Assembly (NCBI GenBank): GCA_019635285.1
Contig: JAHBZS010000003.1
Location: 1 to 64,000 of the forward strand
DNA from: Rubrivivax sp.
GTDB lineage: Bacteria; Pseudomonadota; Gammaproteobacteria; Burkholderiales; Burkholderiaceae_C
Direction of reading: 5' to 3'
DNA length: 64,000 bases
The notes below the pieces were generated by a model. The model was not told the DNA's origin and made no database searches. It saw nothing but the letters and a program-made list of their open reading frames with translations. Numbering within the stretch: position 1 is the stretch's first letter; each line of letters opens with the position of its first letter. A program made the translations under genes and the position numbers. Positions 7,852 through 16,382 of this stretch are shown here, piece by piece.

Positions 7852-9060
7852 TCAGACCCTTTCCAGGATGCCTGCGGCGCCCTGGCCCATGCCCACGCAC
7901 ATCGTCACCATGCCGTACTTCAGGTGGTGGCGGCGCAGCGCGTGCACGACGGTGGCCGCGCGGATGGCGCCGGTGGCGCCCAGCGGGTGGCCCAACGCGA
8001 TGGCGCCGCCCATCGGGTTGACCTTGGCGGGGTCGAGCTTCAAGGTGTCGATGACCGCCAGCGACTGCGCGGCGAAGGCCTCGTTCAGCTCGATCCAGTC
8101 CAGCGCGTCTTGCTGAAGGCCGGCCAGCTTCAGCGCTGCGGGGATCGCCTCGATCGGGCCGATGCCCATGATCTTCGGGTCCACGCCGCGCGCGGCGAAG
8201 CTGACGAAGCGCGCCAGCGGCTTCAGGTCGAACTGCTTGACGGCCCTCTCGGACGCCAGGATCAGCGCGCCGGCGCCGTCGCTGGTCTGCGAGCTGTTGC
8301 CCGCCGTGACGCTGCCCTTGGCGGCGAACACCGGCTTCAGCTTGGCCAGGCCTTCGAGCGAGGTGTCGGGGCGCGGGCCTTCGTCGATGTTGACGGTGCG
8401 CGTCTTCAGCGTGGGCTCTCCCTTGTCCACATCCACCAGGTTGGGCAGCCGGTCGATCACCTCCACCGCGGTCATCTCGTCGGCGAACTCGCCGGCGGCG
8501 ATGGCGCGCAAAGCGCGCTGGTGCGACTGCAGCGCAAAGGCGTCCTGCGCCTCGCGGCTGACCTTCCACTGTTGCGCCACCTTCTCGGCGGTCATGCCCA
8601 TGCCGTAGGCGATGCCCAGGTTCTCGTCGCGCGCAAACACTTCCGGGTTGAAGGACGGCTTGTTGCCGCCCATCGGCACCATGCTCATGCTCTCGGTGCC
8701 GCCGGCCAGCATGACGTCGGCCTCGCCGACGCGGATGCGGTCGGCGGCCATCTGCAGCGCGGTCACGCCCGACGCGCAGAAGCGGTTGACCGTGACGCCG
8801 GCCACCGAATGCGGCAGCCCGGCCAGCACCGCGGCGGCGCGCGCCACGTTGATGCCCTGCTCGGCCTCGGGGAAGGAGCAGCCGATGACCGCGTCCTCGA
8901 TGGCCTTGGGGTCCAGCGACGGCACCTGCGTCAGCGCATGGCGGATGGCCGCGATCAGCAGGTCGTCGGGCCGGGTGTTGCGGAAGTAGCCGCGGCCGGA
9001 GCGGCCGATCGGCGTGCGCGTGGCGGCGACGATGTAGGCGTCTTGAACTTGTTTGCTCAT
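7852..9060 (-). CDS. fadA: Acetyl-CoA C-acyltransferase (beta-ketothiolase)
   Basis: The 402-residue protein is a complete thiolase. The nucleophilic Cys lies in VNRFCASGVTALQMAADRI (around residue 94), the conserved histidine in GHPLGATGAIRA, and the second catalytic Cys in TMCVGMGQGAAGI. It catalyses the final thiolytic cleavage of 3-ketoacyl-CoA in fatty-acid oxidation. It sits 13 bp downstream of the multifunctional HAD/hydratase gene and 2 bp upstream of the crotonase gene, so the enzymes of one beta-oxidation cycle are translated from one message. The symbol fadA is by role; the close paralogue bktB cannot be excluded. Confidence 0.93.
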   Translation of the reverse strand: MSKQVQDAYIVAATRTPIGRSGRGYFRNTRPDDLLIAAIRHALTQVPSLDPKAIEDAVIGCSFPEAEQGINVARAAAVLAGLPHSVAGVTVNRFCASGVTALQMAADRIRVGEADVMLAGGTESMSMVPMGGNKPSFNPEVFARDENLGIAYGMGMTAEKVAQQWKVSREAQDAFALQSHQRALRAIAAGEFADEMTAVEVIDRLPNLVDVDKGEPTLKTRTVNIDEGPRPDTSLEGLAKLKPVFAAKGSVTAGNSSQTSDGAGALILASERAVKQFDLKPLARFVSFAARGVDPKIMGIGPIEAIPAALKLAGLQQDALDWIELNEAFAAQSLAVIDTLKLDPAKVNPMGGAIALGHPLGATGAIRAATVVHALRRHHLKYGMVTMCVGMGQGAAGILERV

Positions 9061-9073
9061 GGCTCGTGCTCCC

Positions 9074-11461
9074 TTAGTTGCGCACCGGCTTGCCGGTCTG
9101 CATCATTCCCATGATCCGTTCCTGGGTCTTGGGGTGTTCCAGCAGCGCGCAGAAGTGTTTGCGCTCCAGCGCCATCAGGTACTCCTCGTTGACCAGGCTG
9201 TTGGCATCGACATCGCCGCCGCAGATGACGTCGGCGATCAGGCTGCTGATGTGGAAGTCGTGCGCGCTGATGAAGCCGCCGTCGCGCATGTTGACCAGCT
9301 GGCCCTGGATGGTGGCCTTGGCCGAGCGGCCGGCCACCGGGAAGCGCTTGCGCGCCGGCGCGCGCCAGCCGGTGTCGGCCATCGCCTTGGCCTGCGCGAT
9401 GGCCACGAACAGCAGCTCGTCCTTGTGCGGCACGACGATGTCGTCGTCCAGCAGGTAACCCAGCTTGCGCGATTCCAGCGCGCTGGTGCCCACCTTGGCC
9501 ATCGCCGCCGCGGTGAAGCCTTCGCGGATGAAGGGGAACAGGTCGGCATTGGCGCCGCCGGCCGCGGCCATCTCGGCGGCGCGGCGCGCGATGTAGGTCA
9601 GCCCGCCGCCGCCGGGGATCAGGCCCACGCCCACTTCCACCAGGCCGATGTAGCTTTCCATCGACGCCACGCGCTTGGCGCAGTGCACGGCGACCTCGCA
9701 GCCGCCGCCCAGCGCCATGCCGCGCACCGCGGCCACCGTGGGCACGTTGGCATAGCGGATGGCCAGCATCGCGTCCTGCAGCTTCTTTTCCTCGGGCGCG
9801 ATGGCCTTGGCGCCGCCCTTCATGAAGGTGGGCAGCATGGCCTGCAGGTCGGCGCCGTAGCTGAACGGATCGTCCGGCGACCAGATCACCAGGCCCTTGT
9901 AGTCGGCTTCGGCCAGCGAGATGCCCTTGGCCAAGCCTTCGATCACGCCGGGGCCGATGGCATGCACCTTGGTCTTGATGCTGGCGATGACCACCTCGTC
10001 GTCCAGCGTCCACAGCCGCATCGAGTCGTCCTCGTGCAGCGTCTTGCCGGCGGTATGGGGGTCGAGCGCACCGCCGCCGAGCACGTTCTCGCGGAAGACC
10101 TGGCGGCCGTACACCGGCAGCGACGACAGCGGCAGGACCTTCTTCTGCGTCGGGCTCCACGAGCCTTCGGGCGTGTGCACCCCGTCGCGACCGTCGAACA
10201 CCCAGTCCGGCAGCGGTGCGTTGCTCAACGCCTTGCCGGCGTCGATGTCGGCCTTGACCCATTCGGCCACCTGCTTCCAGCCGGCCTGCTGCCACAGCTC
10301 GAAGGGGCCCTGCTTGACGCCGAAGCCCCAGCGCATCGCGAAGTCGACATCGCGCGCGCTGTCGGCAATGGTGGCCAGGTGCACCGCCGCATAGTGGAAG
10401 CTGTTGCGGTGCAACGCCCACAGGAACTGCGCTTGCGGGTTGCTCGATTCGCGCAGCAGCTTCAGGCGCTCGGCGGCGGGCTTCTTCAAGATGCGGTCGA
10501 CGATCGCGTCGGCCTTGCCGCCGGCGGCGACGTAGCCTTTGCTCGCGGCGTCGAAGCGCTGGATGTCCTTGCCCACCTTCTTGTAGAAGCCGGCGCCGGT
10601 CTTCTGGCCCAGCGCGCCCGCGGCGAGCAGCTGGGTCAGGTCGTCCGGCGTGGCGAAGCTGCCGTAGAACGGGTCGGTCTCGGCCGACAGCGTGTCCTGC
10701 AAGGTCTTGATGACGTGGGCCATGGTGTCCAGGCCCACCACGTCGGCGGTGCGGAAGGTGCCGCTCGAGGCACGGCCCAGCTTCTTGCCGGTGAGGTCGT
10801 CGACCACGTCGTAGCTTAAGGACGCCTTCTTGGCCTCGAGCATCGTCGCCAGCATGCCGGCGATGCCCACGCGGTTGGCGATGAAGTTGGGCGTGTCCTT
10901 GGCGCGCACCACGTTCTTGCCCAGCGTGCTCGTGACGAAGGTCTCCAGCTGGTCCAGCACCTGAGGCAACGTGCTCGGCGTCGGGATCAGCTCGACCAGC
11001 GCCATGTAGCGCGGCGGGTTGAAGAAGTGGATGCCGCAGAAGCGCGCGCGCATTTCCTCGGGAATGGCCTCGCTCAGTTTGGTGATCGACAGCCCCGAGG
11101 TGTTGCTGGCCAGGATGGCGTGCGGCGCGACCTGCGGCGCGATCTTGCGGTACAGGTCCAGCTTCCAGTCCATGCGCTCGGCGATGGCCTCGATCACCAG
11201 GTCGCAGCCGGCCAGCAGCGCCAGGTCTTCGTCGTAGTTGGCCGGCTGGATCAGCGCGGCATCGTCGGCCACGCCCAGCGGCGCGGGCTTGAGCTTCTTC
11301 AGGTTGTCGATCGCCTTGATGGCGATGCCGGACTTCGGCCCTTCCTTGGCCGGCAGGTCGAACAGCAGCACCGGCACCTTGCAGTTCACCAGATGGGCGG
11401 CGATCTGCGCACCCATCACCCCGGCGCCGAGCACGGCGACCTTGCGGACATTGAACTTCAC
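9074..11461 (-). CDS. 3-hydroxyacyl-CoA dehydrogenase / enoyl-CoA hydratase multifunctional protein
   Basis: The 795-residue protein has the dehydrogenase first: the NAD motif is VAVLGAGVMGAQIAAHL at the N-terminus, followed by SNTSGLSIT and the HFFNPPRYMALVE substrate region. A crotonase domain is C-terminal (GMALGGGCEVAVHCAKR, then VGVGLIPGGGG). This order is opposite to E. coli FadB and typical of Burkholderiales enzymes. GTG 11461 was chosen because AAGGAG lies 8 bp upstream; an ATG at 11482 overlaps the stop of the DUF2147 gene and would add seven residues. It hydrates enoyl-CoA and oxidises the product, between the dehydrogenase and thiolase steps encoded in the same operon. Confidence 0.92.
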   Translation of the reverse strand: MKFNVRKVAVLGAGVMGAQIAAHLVNCKVPVLLFDLPAKEGPKSGIAIKAIDNLKKLKPAPLGVADDAALIQPANYDEDLALLAGCDLVIEAIAERMDWKLDLYRKIAPQVAPHAILASNTSGLSITKLSEAIPEEMRARFCGIHFFNPPRYMALVELIPTPSTLPQVLDQLETFVTSTLGKNVVRAKDTPNFIANRVGIAGMLATMLEAKKASLSYDVVDDLTGKKLGRASSGTFRTADVVGLDTMAHVIKTLQDTLSAETDPFYGSFATPDDLTQLLAAGALGQKTGAGFYKKVGKDIQRFDAASKGYVAAGGKADAIVDRILKKPAAERLKLLRESSNPQAQFLWALHRNSFHYAAVHLATIADSARDVDFAMRWGFGVKQGPFELWQQAGWKQVAEWVKADIDAGKALSNAPLPDWVFDGRDGVHTPEGSWSPTQKKVLPLSSLPVYGRQVFRENVLGGGALDPHTAGKTLHEDDSMRLWTLDDEVVIASIKTKVHAIGPGVIEGLAKGISLAEADYKGLVIWSPDDPFSYGADLQAMLPTFMKGGAKAIAPEEKKLQDAMLAIRYANVPTVAAVRGMALGGGCEVAVHCAKRVASMESYIGLVEVGVGLIPGGGGLTYIARRAAEMAAAGGANADLFPFIREGFTAAAMAKVGTSALESRKLGYLLDDDIVVPHKDELLFVAIAQAKAMADTGWRAPARKRFPVAGRSAKATIQGQLVNMRDGGFISAHDFHISSLIADVICGGDVDANSLVNEEYLMALERKHFCALLEHPKTQERIMGMMQTGKPVRN

Positions 11462-11478
11462 GAACGCTTCTCCTTGAT

Positions 11479-11916
11479 TCATTCCACGCGGATCCAGGTC
11501 TGCGTGCGACCCAGCAGCGGCGTGCCGATGTAGCCGCGCACATCCAGCTTCTTGCCGCCGTCGACCGGCTTGAGCTGCACCTTGTAGACCTTGCCGTCGT
11601 TCGGGTCGAGGATGTCGCCGCCGACCCACAGCCCCTTGTCCGACGCATCCTGCTTGATGTCGCGCAGGATCACCATGCCCTGCACCGGCTGGTCCTTGCG
11701 CGCGTCGGTGCATTCGGTGCACTTGGCATCCGGCTTGTCGCTGAGGATCTTCTCCACCTTGCCGGTGTAGACGCCGCCGGCGTCGGTGATGCGCACCAGC
11801 GACTTCTCGGCCTTGGTCTTGTCGTCGATGGTCTTCCACAGGCCGGCCGGCGTGGCTTGCGCCATCGCGGCACCGGCCACGGCAGCCAGCAGCAGGCCGG
11901 CGATCAGGGTCTTCAT
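11479..11916 (-). CDS. DUF2147 exported protein
   Basis: The 145-residue protein has a clear signal peptide (MKTLIAGLLLAAVAGAAMAQA) and a DUF2147 domain starting at PAGLWKTIDD and ending in GYIGTPLLGRTQTWIR. ATG 11916 has the ribosome site AAGGAG close upstream. Family members are periplasmic beta-barrel proteins of unknown role. Its position is odd: it lies inside the fatty-acid oxidation operon, between acyl-CoA dehydrogenase and the HAD/hydratase gene, and its stop overlaps the ATG 11482 alternative start of the latter. A role in sensing or handling envelope lipids is possible but unproven. Confidence 0.88.
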   Translation of the reverse strand: MKTLIAGLLLAAVAGAAMAQATPAGLWKTIDDKTKAEKSLVRITDAGGVYTGKVEKILSDKPDAKCTECTDARKDQPVQGMVILRDIKQDASDKGLWVGGDILDPNDGKVYKVQLKPVDGGKKLDVRGYIGTPLLGRTQTWIRVE

Positions 11917-11951
11917 GTCGGTCTCCTTGGTGGGTGGGTCAGGTGGGTGGG

Positions 11952-13742
11952 TCAGAACAGGGCTTCGTCCATCGCGGCCAGCGGCGCCAGGCCGCTGCGC
12001 GCGCTGCGCATCAGGCCGGCCGTCTCGGGCAGCAGCTTGGCGAAGTAGAAGCGCGCGGTGTGCAGCTTGGCGACGTAGAAGGTGTCGCCGGAGTCCTGCT
12101 TGGCCAGCGCCAGCTTGGCCATGCGCGCCCAGAAGTAGGCGAACACCAGGTGGCCGCAGATGCGCAGGTAGTCGCCCGCGGCGGCGCCCACCTCGTCGGC
12201 GTTGCCCATGGCCTTCATGCCGAGCTCCATGCTCAGCTTGGTGACCTTCTCGCCCAGCTCGGCCAGCGGGTTGATGAACTCCTGCATCGCCTCGTCGGTG
12301 CCTTCTTCTTCGACGAAGTCGGTGACCAGCTGGCCGAACTTGCGCATCTTGGCGCCGTTGTCGGCCAGCACCTTGCGGCCCAGGAAGTCCAGCGCCTGGA
12401 TGGTGTTGGTGCCCTCGTAGATCATGTTGATGCGCGAATCGCGCACGAACTGCTCCATCCCCCATTCCTTGATGTAGCCGTGGCCGCCGAAGACCTGCAG
12501 GCAGTTGGAGGTGGCGATCCAGCCGTTGTCGGTGAGAAAGGCCTTGACGATGGGCGTGAGCAGCGCCACCAGGTCGGCCGCTTCTTTGCGCTCGTCCTCG
12601 TCGTCGGAGGCGTGCTCCTTGTCGAGCAGCAGCGCGCAGTACATGGCCAGCGCGCGGCCGCCTTCGGCATAGGCGCGCGCGGTCAGCAGCATGCGGCGCA
12701 CGTCGGGGTGCACGATGATCGGGTCGGCCGGCTTGTCCGGCGCCTTCGGGCCCGACAGCGCGCGCATCTGCAGCCGGTCCTTGGCATAGGCCGCGGCGTT
12801 CTGGTAGGCCACTTCGGTGAGGCCCAGCGATTGGTTGCCCACGCCCAGGCGCGCCGCGTTCATCATCACGAACATCGCCTGCAGGCCCTTGTTGGGCTGG
12901 CCCACCAGCCAGCCGGTGGCGCCGTCCAGGTTGATCTGGCAGGTGGCGTTGCCGTGGATGCCCATCTTGTGCTCGAGCGCGCCGCAGAAGATCGGGTTGC
13001 GCGCGCCCAGGCTGCCGTCGGCCTGCGGCAGGAACTTCGGCACGATGAACAGCGAGATGCCCTTGCTGCCCACCGGCGCGTCCGGCAGGCGCGCCAGCAC
13101 CAGGTGCACGATGTTGTCGGCCAGGTCGTGCTCGCCGGCGCTGATGAAGATCTTCTGCCCGGTGATCTTGTAGCTGCCGTCGGCCTGCGGCTCGGCCTTG
13201 GTGCGCAGCAGGCCCAGGTCGGTGCCGCACTGCGGCTCGGTCAGGCACATCGTGCCGGTCCAGTCGCCCTTGGCCAGGTGCGGCAGGTACAGCGCCTTCT
13301 GCGCGTCGGTGCCGTGCTCGTGCAGGCAGGCATAGGCGCCGTGCGACAGACCCGGGTACATGGTCCAGGCCTGGTTGGCCGAGTTGAGCATCTCGAAGAT
13401 GCATTGGTTCAGCAGGATCGGCAGGCCCTGGCCGCCGTAGGCCGGGTCGCAGACCATCGCCGGCCAGCCGCCTTCGACGTACTGCGCATAGGCGTCCTTG
13501 AAGCCGTCGGGCGTGCGCACCGCGTGCGTGCTCTTGTCGAGCGTGCAGCCCTGCGCGTCGCCGCCCAGGTTGAGCGGCGCGATGACTTCGGCCGCGAACT
13601 TGCCGCCTTCCTCGAGCACCGAGTTCATCGTCTCGACGTCGATGTCCTGGTGCGCCGGCATCAGCTTCAGCGCGTCGGCCGCGTTCAGCAGCTCGTGCAT
13701 CACGAACTGCATGTCGCGCAAGGGCGGGGTGTACTGGGGCAT
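11952..13742 (-). CDS. Acyl-CoA dehydrogenase, long FadE-like form
   Basis: The 596-residue protein is longer than the usual ~380-residue acyl-CoA dehydrogenases because of an extra C-terminal helical domain, as in the Burkholderiales/DmdC-like group. FAD-binding regions MCLTEPQCGTDLG and KIFISAGEHD are present. QVFGGHGYIKEWGMEQFVRD and the catalytic glutamate in INMIYEGTNTIQALD are also clear. It carries out the first, flavin-dependent oxidation of acyl-CoA and would pass electrons to ETF. The start ATG 13742 has AGGAG about 8 bp upstream. The gene lies 35 bp after the TetR gene and heads the structural genes of the operon. Confidence 0.93.
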   Translation of the reverse strand: MPQYTPPLRDMQFVMHELLNAADALKLMPAHQDIDVETMNSVLEEGGKFAAEVIAPLNLGGDAQGCTLDKSTHAVRTPDGFKDAYAQYVEGGWPAMVCDPAYGGQGLPILLNQCIFEMLNSANQAWTMYPGLSHGAYACLHEHGTDAQKALYLPHLAKGDWTGTMCLTEPQCGTDLGLLRTKAEPQADGSYKITGQKIFISAGEHDLADNIVHLVLARLPDAPVGSKGISLFIVPKFLPQADGSLGARNPIFCGALEHKMGIHGNATCQINLDGATGWLVGQPNKGLQAMFVMMNAARLGVGNQSLGLTEVAYQNAAAYAKDRLQMRALSGPKAPDKPADPIIVHPDVRRMLLTARAYAEGGRALAMYCALLLDKEHASDDEDERKEAADLVALLTPIVKAFLTDNGWIATSNCLQVFGGHGYIKEWGMEQFVRDSRINMIYEGTNTIQALDFLGRKVLADNGAKMRKFGQLVTDFVEEEGTDEAMQEFINPLAELGEKVTKLSMELGMKAMGNADEVGAAAGDYLRICGHLVFAYFWARMAKLALAKQDSGDTFYVAKLHTARFYFAKLLPETAGLMRSARSGLAPLAAMDEALF

Positions 13743-13777
13743 CGTCAGGCTCCTGCTGGATGGGGAAGGGGAAAGGG

Positions 13778-14446
13778 TCAGTGGCGCGTCCGGCGCGTCT
13801 TGGCGCCGTCGGCCAGGTAGTGCTCGAGCACGCGCTCGAAGGCCACGCGTGCGCGCTGCGGCGCATCGGCCGTGCGCAGCAAGCGTGCGTCGTGGTGCAG
13901 CGCGAGGATCAGGCCGTGGGTCTCGAAGAGCAGCTGCTGGGCGTCGGTGTCGGGCTTCAGATGGCCTTCTTCGACGGCGATGCGGATCGCCCGCCCCAGC
14001 GCGTCCTGCCAGGCGCGCACCATGCTGACCAGCGCGTCGCGCACCGGACCGGGCCGGTCGTCGAACTCCACCGCGCCGCTGATGTAGATGCAGCCCGAGT
14101 CCAGCTCGATGGCCACCCGGTGCAGCCAGCGCTCGAAGAGCGCACGCAGCCGGGGCACGCCACGGGGCTCGCGCATCGCCGGGAAGAACACCTCTTCTTC
14201 AAAGCGCCGGTGGTATTCGCGGATCACCGAGATCTGCAGTTCCTCGCGCGAGCCGAAGTGGGCGAACACGCCCGACTTGCTCATGCCGGAGACTTCGGCC
14301 AGCGCGCCGATCGACAAGCCTTCCAGCCCCATCTGCGACGCCAGGCTCAGGGCCGAGTCGAGGATCGCGGCGCGCGTGATCAGGCCCTTCTGCATCGGCC
14401 TGGGGCGCGGGACGGACGGCGAACGGTGCGACGGAAGGACGGACAC
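13778..14446 (-). CDS. TetR-family transcriptional regulator of the beta-oxidation operon
   Basis: The DNA-binding domain contains ITRAAILDSALSLASQMG followed by the helix-turn-helix LSIGALAEVSGMSKSGVFAHF; the remainder is a ligand-binding helical domain of TetR_C type. The longest supported frame starts at GTG 14446 (222 aa); an internal ATG 14395 (MQKGLITR) would remove 17 residues rich in Pro, Ser and Arg and is a plausible true start. The perfect palindrome at 14458-14475 lies immediately upstream, which implies autoregulation and control of the downstream fatty-acid genes. The inducer is probably an acyl-CoA, by analogy with other beta-oxidation TetR regulators. Confidence 0.88.
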   Translation of the reverse strand: MSVLPSHRSPSVPRPRPMQKGLITRAAILDSALSLASQMGLEGLSIGALAEVSGMSKSGVFAHFGSREELQISVIREYHRRFEEEVFFPAMREPRGVPRLRALFERWLHRVAIELDSGCIYISGAVEFDDRPGPVRDALVSMVRAWQDALGRAIRIAVEEGHLKPDTDAQQLLFETHGLILALHHDARLLRTADAPQRARVAFERVLEHYLADGAKTRRTRH

Positions 14447-14457
14447 GGCAGTCTGTG

Positions 14458-14475
14458 AGAACGAACGTTCGTTCT
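14458..14475. promoter_or_regulatory. Probable TetR operator, 18-bp perfect palindrome
   Basis: The sequence AGAACGAACGTTCGTTCT is identical to its reverse complement over all 18 bases, centred between 14466 and 14467. It lies 11 bp upstream of the GTG start of the TetR gene, and an A/T-rich CAAAATA stretch on the minus strand just before it could serve as a -10 region. Binding here would block transcription of tetR and the beta-oxidation operon. The rest of the 203-bp gap before the HNH gene shows no other feature. Confidence 0.7.
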
Positions 14476-14649
14476 ATTTTGCAGACTTCCGTCGGGCTGT
14501 GCACACCCGGCGGCGGGATTTTTGCCGTTTAGAGATGCGCTTCTAGATCGGCCACCCGACCCCCGCGGGCGGCGCCGGCGCCAGGCTCTACCGGCGCGCG
14601 ACGGCGAATTCCGAGCGCAGGGCACACGACTTGGATTACGCTTGCGTCC

Positions 14650-15207
14650 ATGGACGTGCTCCAACTCGACGTGTCCGGTCGTCCGCAGGCGTGGATCGCG
14701 CCGCGCGAGGCGGCAGTGCTGTATGCCTGCGATGCGGTGGCCTGGACGCTGGGCGACACCTGCCAGGTGCTGCGCGGCGGCATCCAGCGGGTCAGCGGGC
14801 TGCAGTCGCGCATCGAGCTGCACCCGATCATCGCAGTGCGCGGGGCCATCCCGTCGCGCGCCTGGCGCCAGGCGCCGGCACTCAACAACACCAAGCTGTT
14901 CAACCGCGACCGCCAGATCTGCGCGTACTGCGGCGGGCACTTCCACTTCGACGAGCTGACGCGCGAGCACATCACGCCGGTGTCGCGCGGCGGGCACGAC
15001 AGCTGGATGAACTGCATCACCGCCTGCCGCGCCTGCAACGGCCGCAAGGGCAACCGCCTGCCCGAAGAAGCGCGCATGAGCCTGCTGTACCTGCCCTACG
15101 TGCCCAGCCTGCACGAGGACATGATCCTGCGCGGCCGGCGCATCCTGGCCGACCAGATGGACTTCCTGCTGGCCAGCGTGCCGCGCAGCAGCCGGCTGCA
15201 CGGCTGA
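14650..15207 (+). CDS. HNH endonuclease-domain protein
   Basis: The 185-residue protein has an N-terminal domain of unknown role and a central HNH nuclease domain. Zinc-binding pairs are CAYC and CRAC, and the nuclease core reads LTREHITPVSRGGHDSWMNC, with His, Asn and the following basic GRKGNR. Proteins of this length and layout are common single genes in Burkholderiales and are not linked to a known restriction or phage system here. ATG 14650 has no good ribosome site, so the start is moderately certain. The stop at 15207 abuts the stop of the convergent gene. Confidence 0.85.
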   Translation: MDVLQLDVSGRPQAWIAPREAAVLYACDAVAWTLGDTCQVLRGGIQRVSGLQSRIELHPIIAVRGAIPSRAWRQAPALNNTKLFNRDRQICAYCGGHFHFDELTREHITPVSRGGHDSWMNCITACRACNGRKGNRLPEEARMSLLYLPYVPSLHEDMILRGRRILADQMDFLLASVPRSSRLHG

Positions 15208-15801
15208 TCAGCCCGGCGCGGCGACTCCGACCGGCGGCAGCGTGTACGGCGGCGGCACCGCGGGCGGTGACCCCGCCGGCGGTGGTGGCGGCGGCGCCAC
15301 CGGCGGCGCGCGGCGGTAGCTGGGCAGGCCCGGCAACTGGTGCCCGTGCAGCAGCATGCACTGCGTGAAGGCGTTGTCGTAGCGCTGCTGCAGGCCGAGG
15401 TTGGCCGCCTGCGAGCCGCTGCCGCCCACCGCGCCGCCGTACATCAGGCCGGCCCCGGCGCCCCAGGCGGCGGATTGGTTGGTGTAGTGGTGGCGGTAGC
15501 CACCGTAACCGCCATAACCCCCGTAGCTGCCGTAGCCGACCAGCGCGCCAACGGCCGCACCGATGGCCGTGCCGACGGCGGCCGTGGCCACCGCCTGGTT
15601 GTTGGCCGCGGCCACCGCCGGCGCCACCTGCGCCTGCGCCTGCTGCTGGCAGGCAGCCTGGTCGGCCTGGAAGCGCGCCTGCGTGGCATTGGGGCCCGGC
15701 AACACCAGCACGCTGGGCCCGGCTGGCGCCACGGCACAGCCCGACGACAGCACGGCCGCCACCCCGCAGGCCGAAAGCGCCGCGCGCCGCAGGACGCTCA
15801 T
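15208..15801 (-). CDS. Glycine-zipper outer-membrane lipoprotein-like protein
   Basis: The 197-residue protein begins with a lipoprotein-type signal ending at LSSGCAVAPAG, giving a probable lipidated Cys near residue 22. A glycine zipper (AAVGTAIGAAVGALVGYG) and Gly/Tyr repeats (YGGYGGYGGY) follow. The C-terminal part is proline-rich. This resembles Slam/RcpA-style glycine-zipper 2TM proteins of the envelope; the exact role is unknown. It starts at 15801, overlapping the stop of the upstream Gly/Tyr-rich gene by four bases, so the two are translationally coupled. Confidence 0.75.
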   Translation of the reverse strand: MSVLRRAALSACGVAAVLSSGCAVAPAGPSVLVLPGPNATQARFQADQAACQQQAQAQVAPAVAAANNQAVATAAVGTAIGAAVGALVGYGSYGGYGGYGGYRHHYTNQSAAWGAGAGLMYGGAVGGSGSQAANLGLQQRYDNAFTQCMLLHGHQLPGLPSYRRAPPVAPPPPPPAGSPPAVPPPYTLPPVGVAAPG

Positions 15802-16295
15802 GGCGCCAGCTGCGGCGGCACGTGGGCGTTGCCCGGCACCTGCGGCAGCACCCGCATCCACGGCTGGCCGCATTGCTGCACGTAGGGGTAATAGCCTGCC
15901 GGCTGGGTGCAGTAGTACCAGTAGCTGGCGGCCGGCGCCTCCGTTACCACCGGCTGCTGCACGACCACCTGCGGTACCGAGTAGGGCACCGCTGCCGGCA
16001 CGACATAGGGCACGGCATAAGGCACCGCGTAGGACGCGCCCCAGCCATAAGGCCAGCCGCCCCAGTAGCCCGGGCCGCCGACATAGACCCCCACGCGCGG
16101 GCCCCAGTAGCCGGCGCGCCAGCCGGGGTAAACCGGCCGGTAGCCGCCGCCCCAGTAACCGCGCCCATAGCCCCCACCCCCGTAACCCGGCGGGCCGGCA
16201 TGGCCATGCCCGCCCGGCGGAGGCCCGGGCGGCGGGCCCGCCTGGGCGGCGCAAGCCAGCGCCGCGGCGGCCAGGGCGATCAGGGTCTTGTACAT
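15798..16295 (-). CDS. Gly/Tyr/Pro-rich secreted protein
   Basis: This 165-residue protein has a signal peptide (MYKTLIALAAAALACAAQA), then a low-complexity region of Gly, Tyr, Trp and Pro with repeated short motifs (GYWGG, GPGYWGGWPYG, YAVPYAVPYVVP) and a C-terminal segment with two Cys residues (YYCTQPAGYYPYVQQCGQPW). The C-terminal pattern occurs in small periplasmic or outer-membrane proteins of Burkholderiales without known function. It is the first gene of a two-gene unit with the glycine-zipper lipoprotein. Confidence 0.7.
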   Translation of the reverse strand: MYKTLIALAAAALACAAQAGPPPGPPPGGHGHAGPPGYGGGGYGRGYWGGGYRPVYPGWRAGYWGPRVGVYVGGPGYWGGWPYGWGASYAVPYAVPYVVPAAVPYSVPQVVVQQPVVTEAPAASYWYYCTQPAGYYPYVQQCGQPWMRVLPQVPGNAHVPPQLAP

Positions 16296-16382
16296 CTGGG
16301 TTCCTTGGCCATGCTTGCCAATAACGCGCCGGCGCGCAAGTCGGTGGACAGGCCGGCGCGGCCTTTACGCGGCCGCGGCATC

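Noticed and set aside
9053-10819. 588-codon plus-strand frame over the HAD/hydratase gene
   Set aside because: The opposite strand encodes a complete, motif-bearing enzyme; this frame has no domain and the low-complexity composition of a shadow frame.
14650-15207. HNH gene as part of a restriction or retron system
   Set aside because: No partner gene (methylase, reverse transcriptase, helicase) is adjacent; neighbours are a TetR regulator and envelope proteins.
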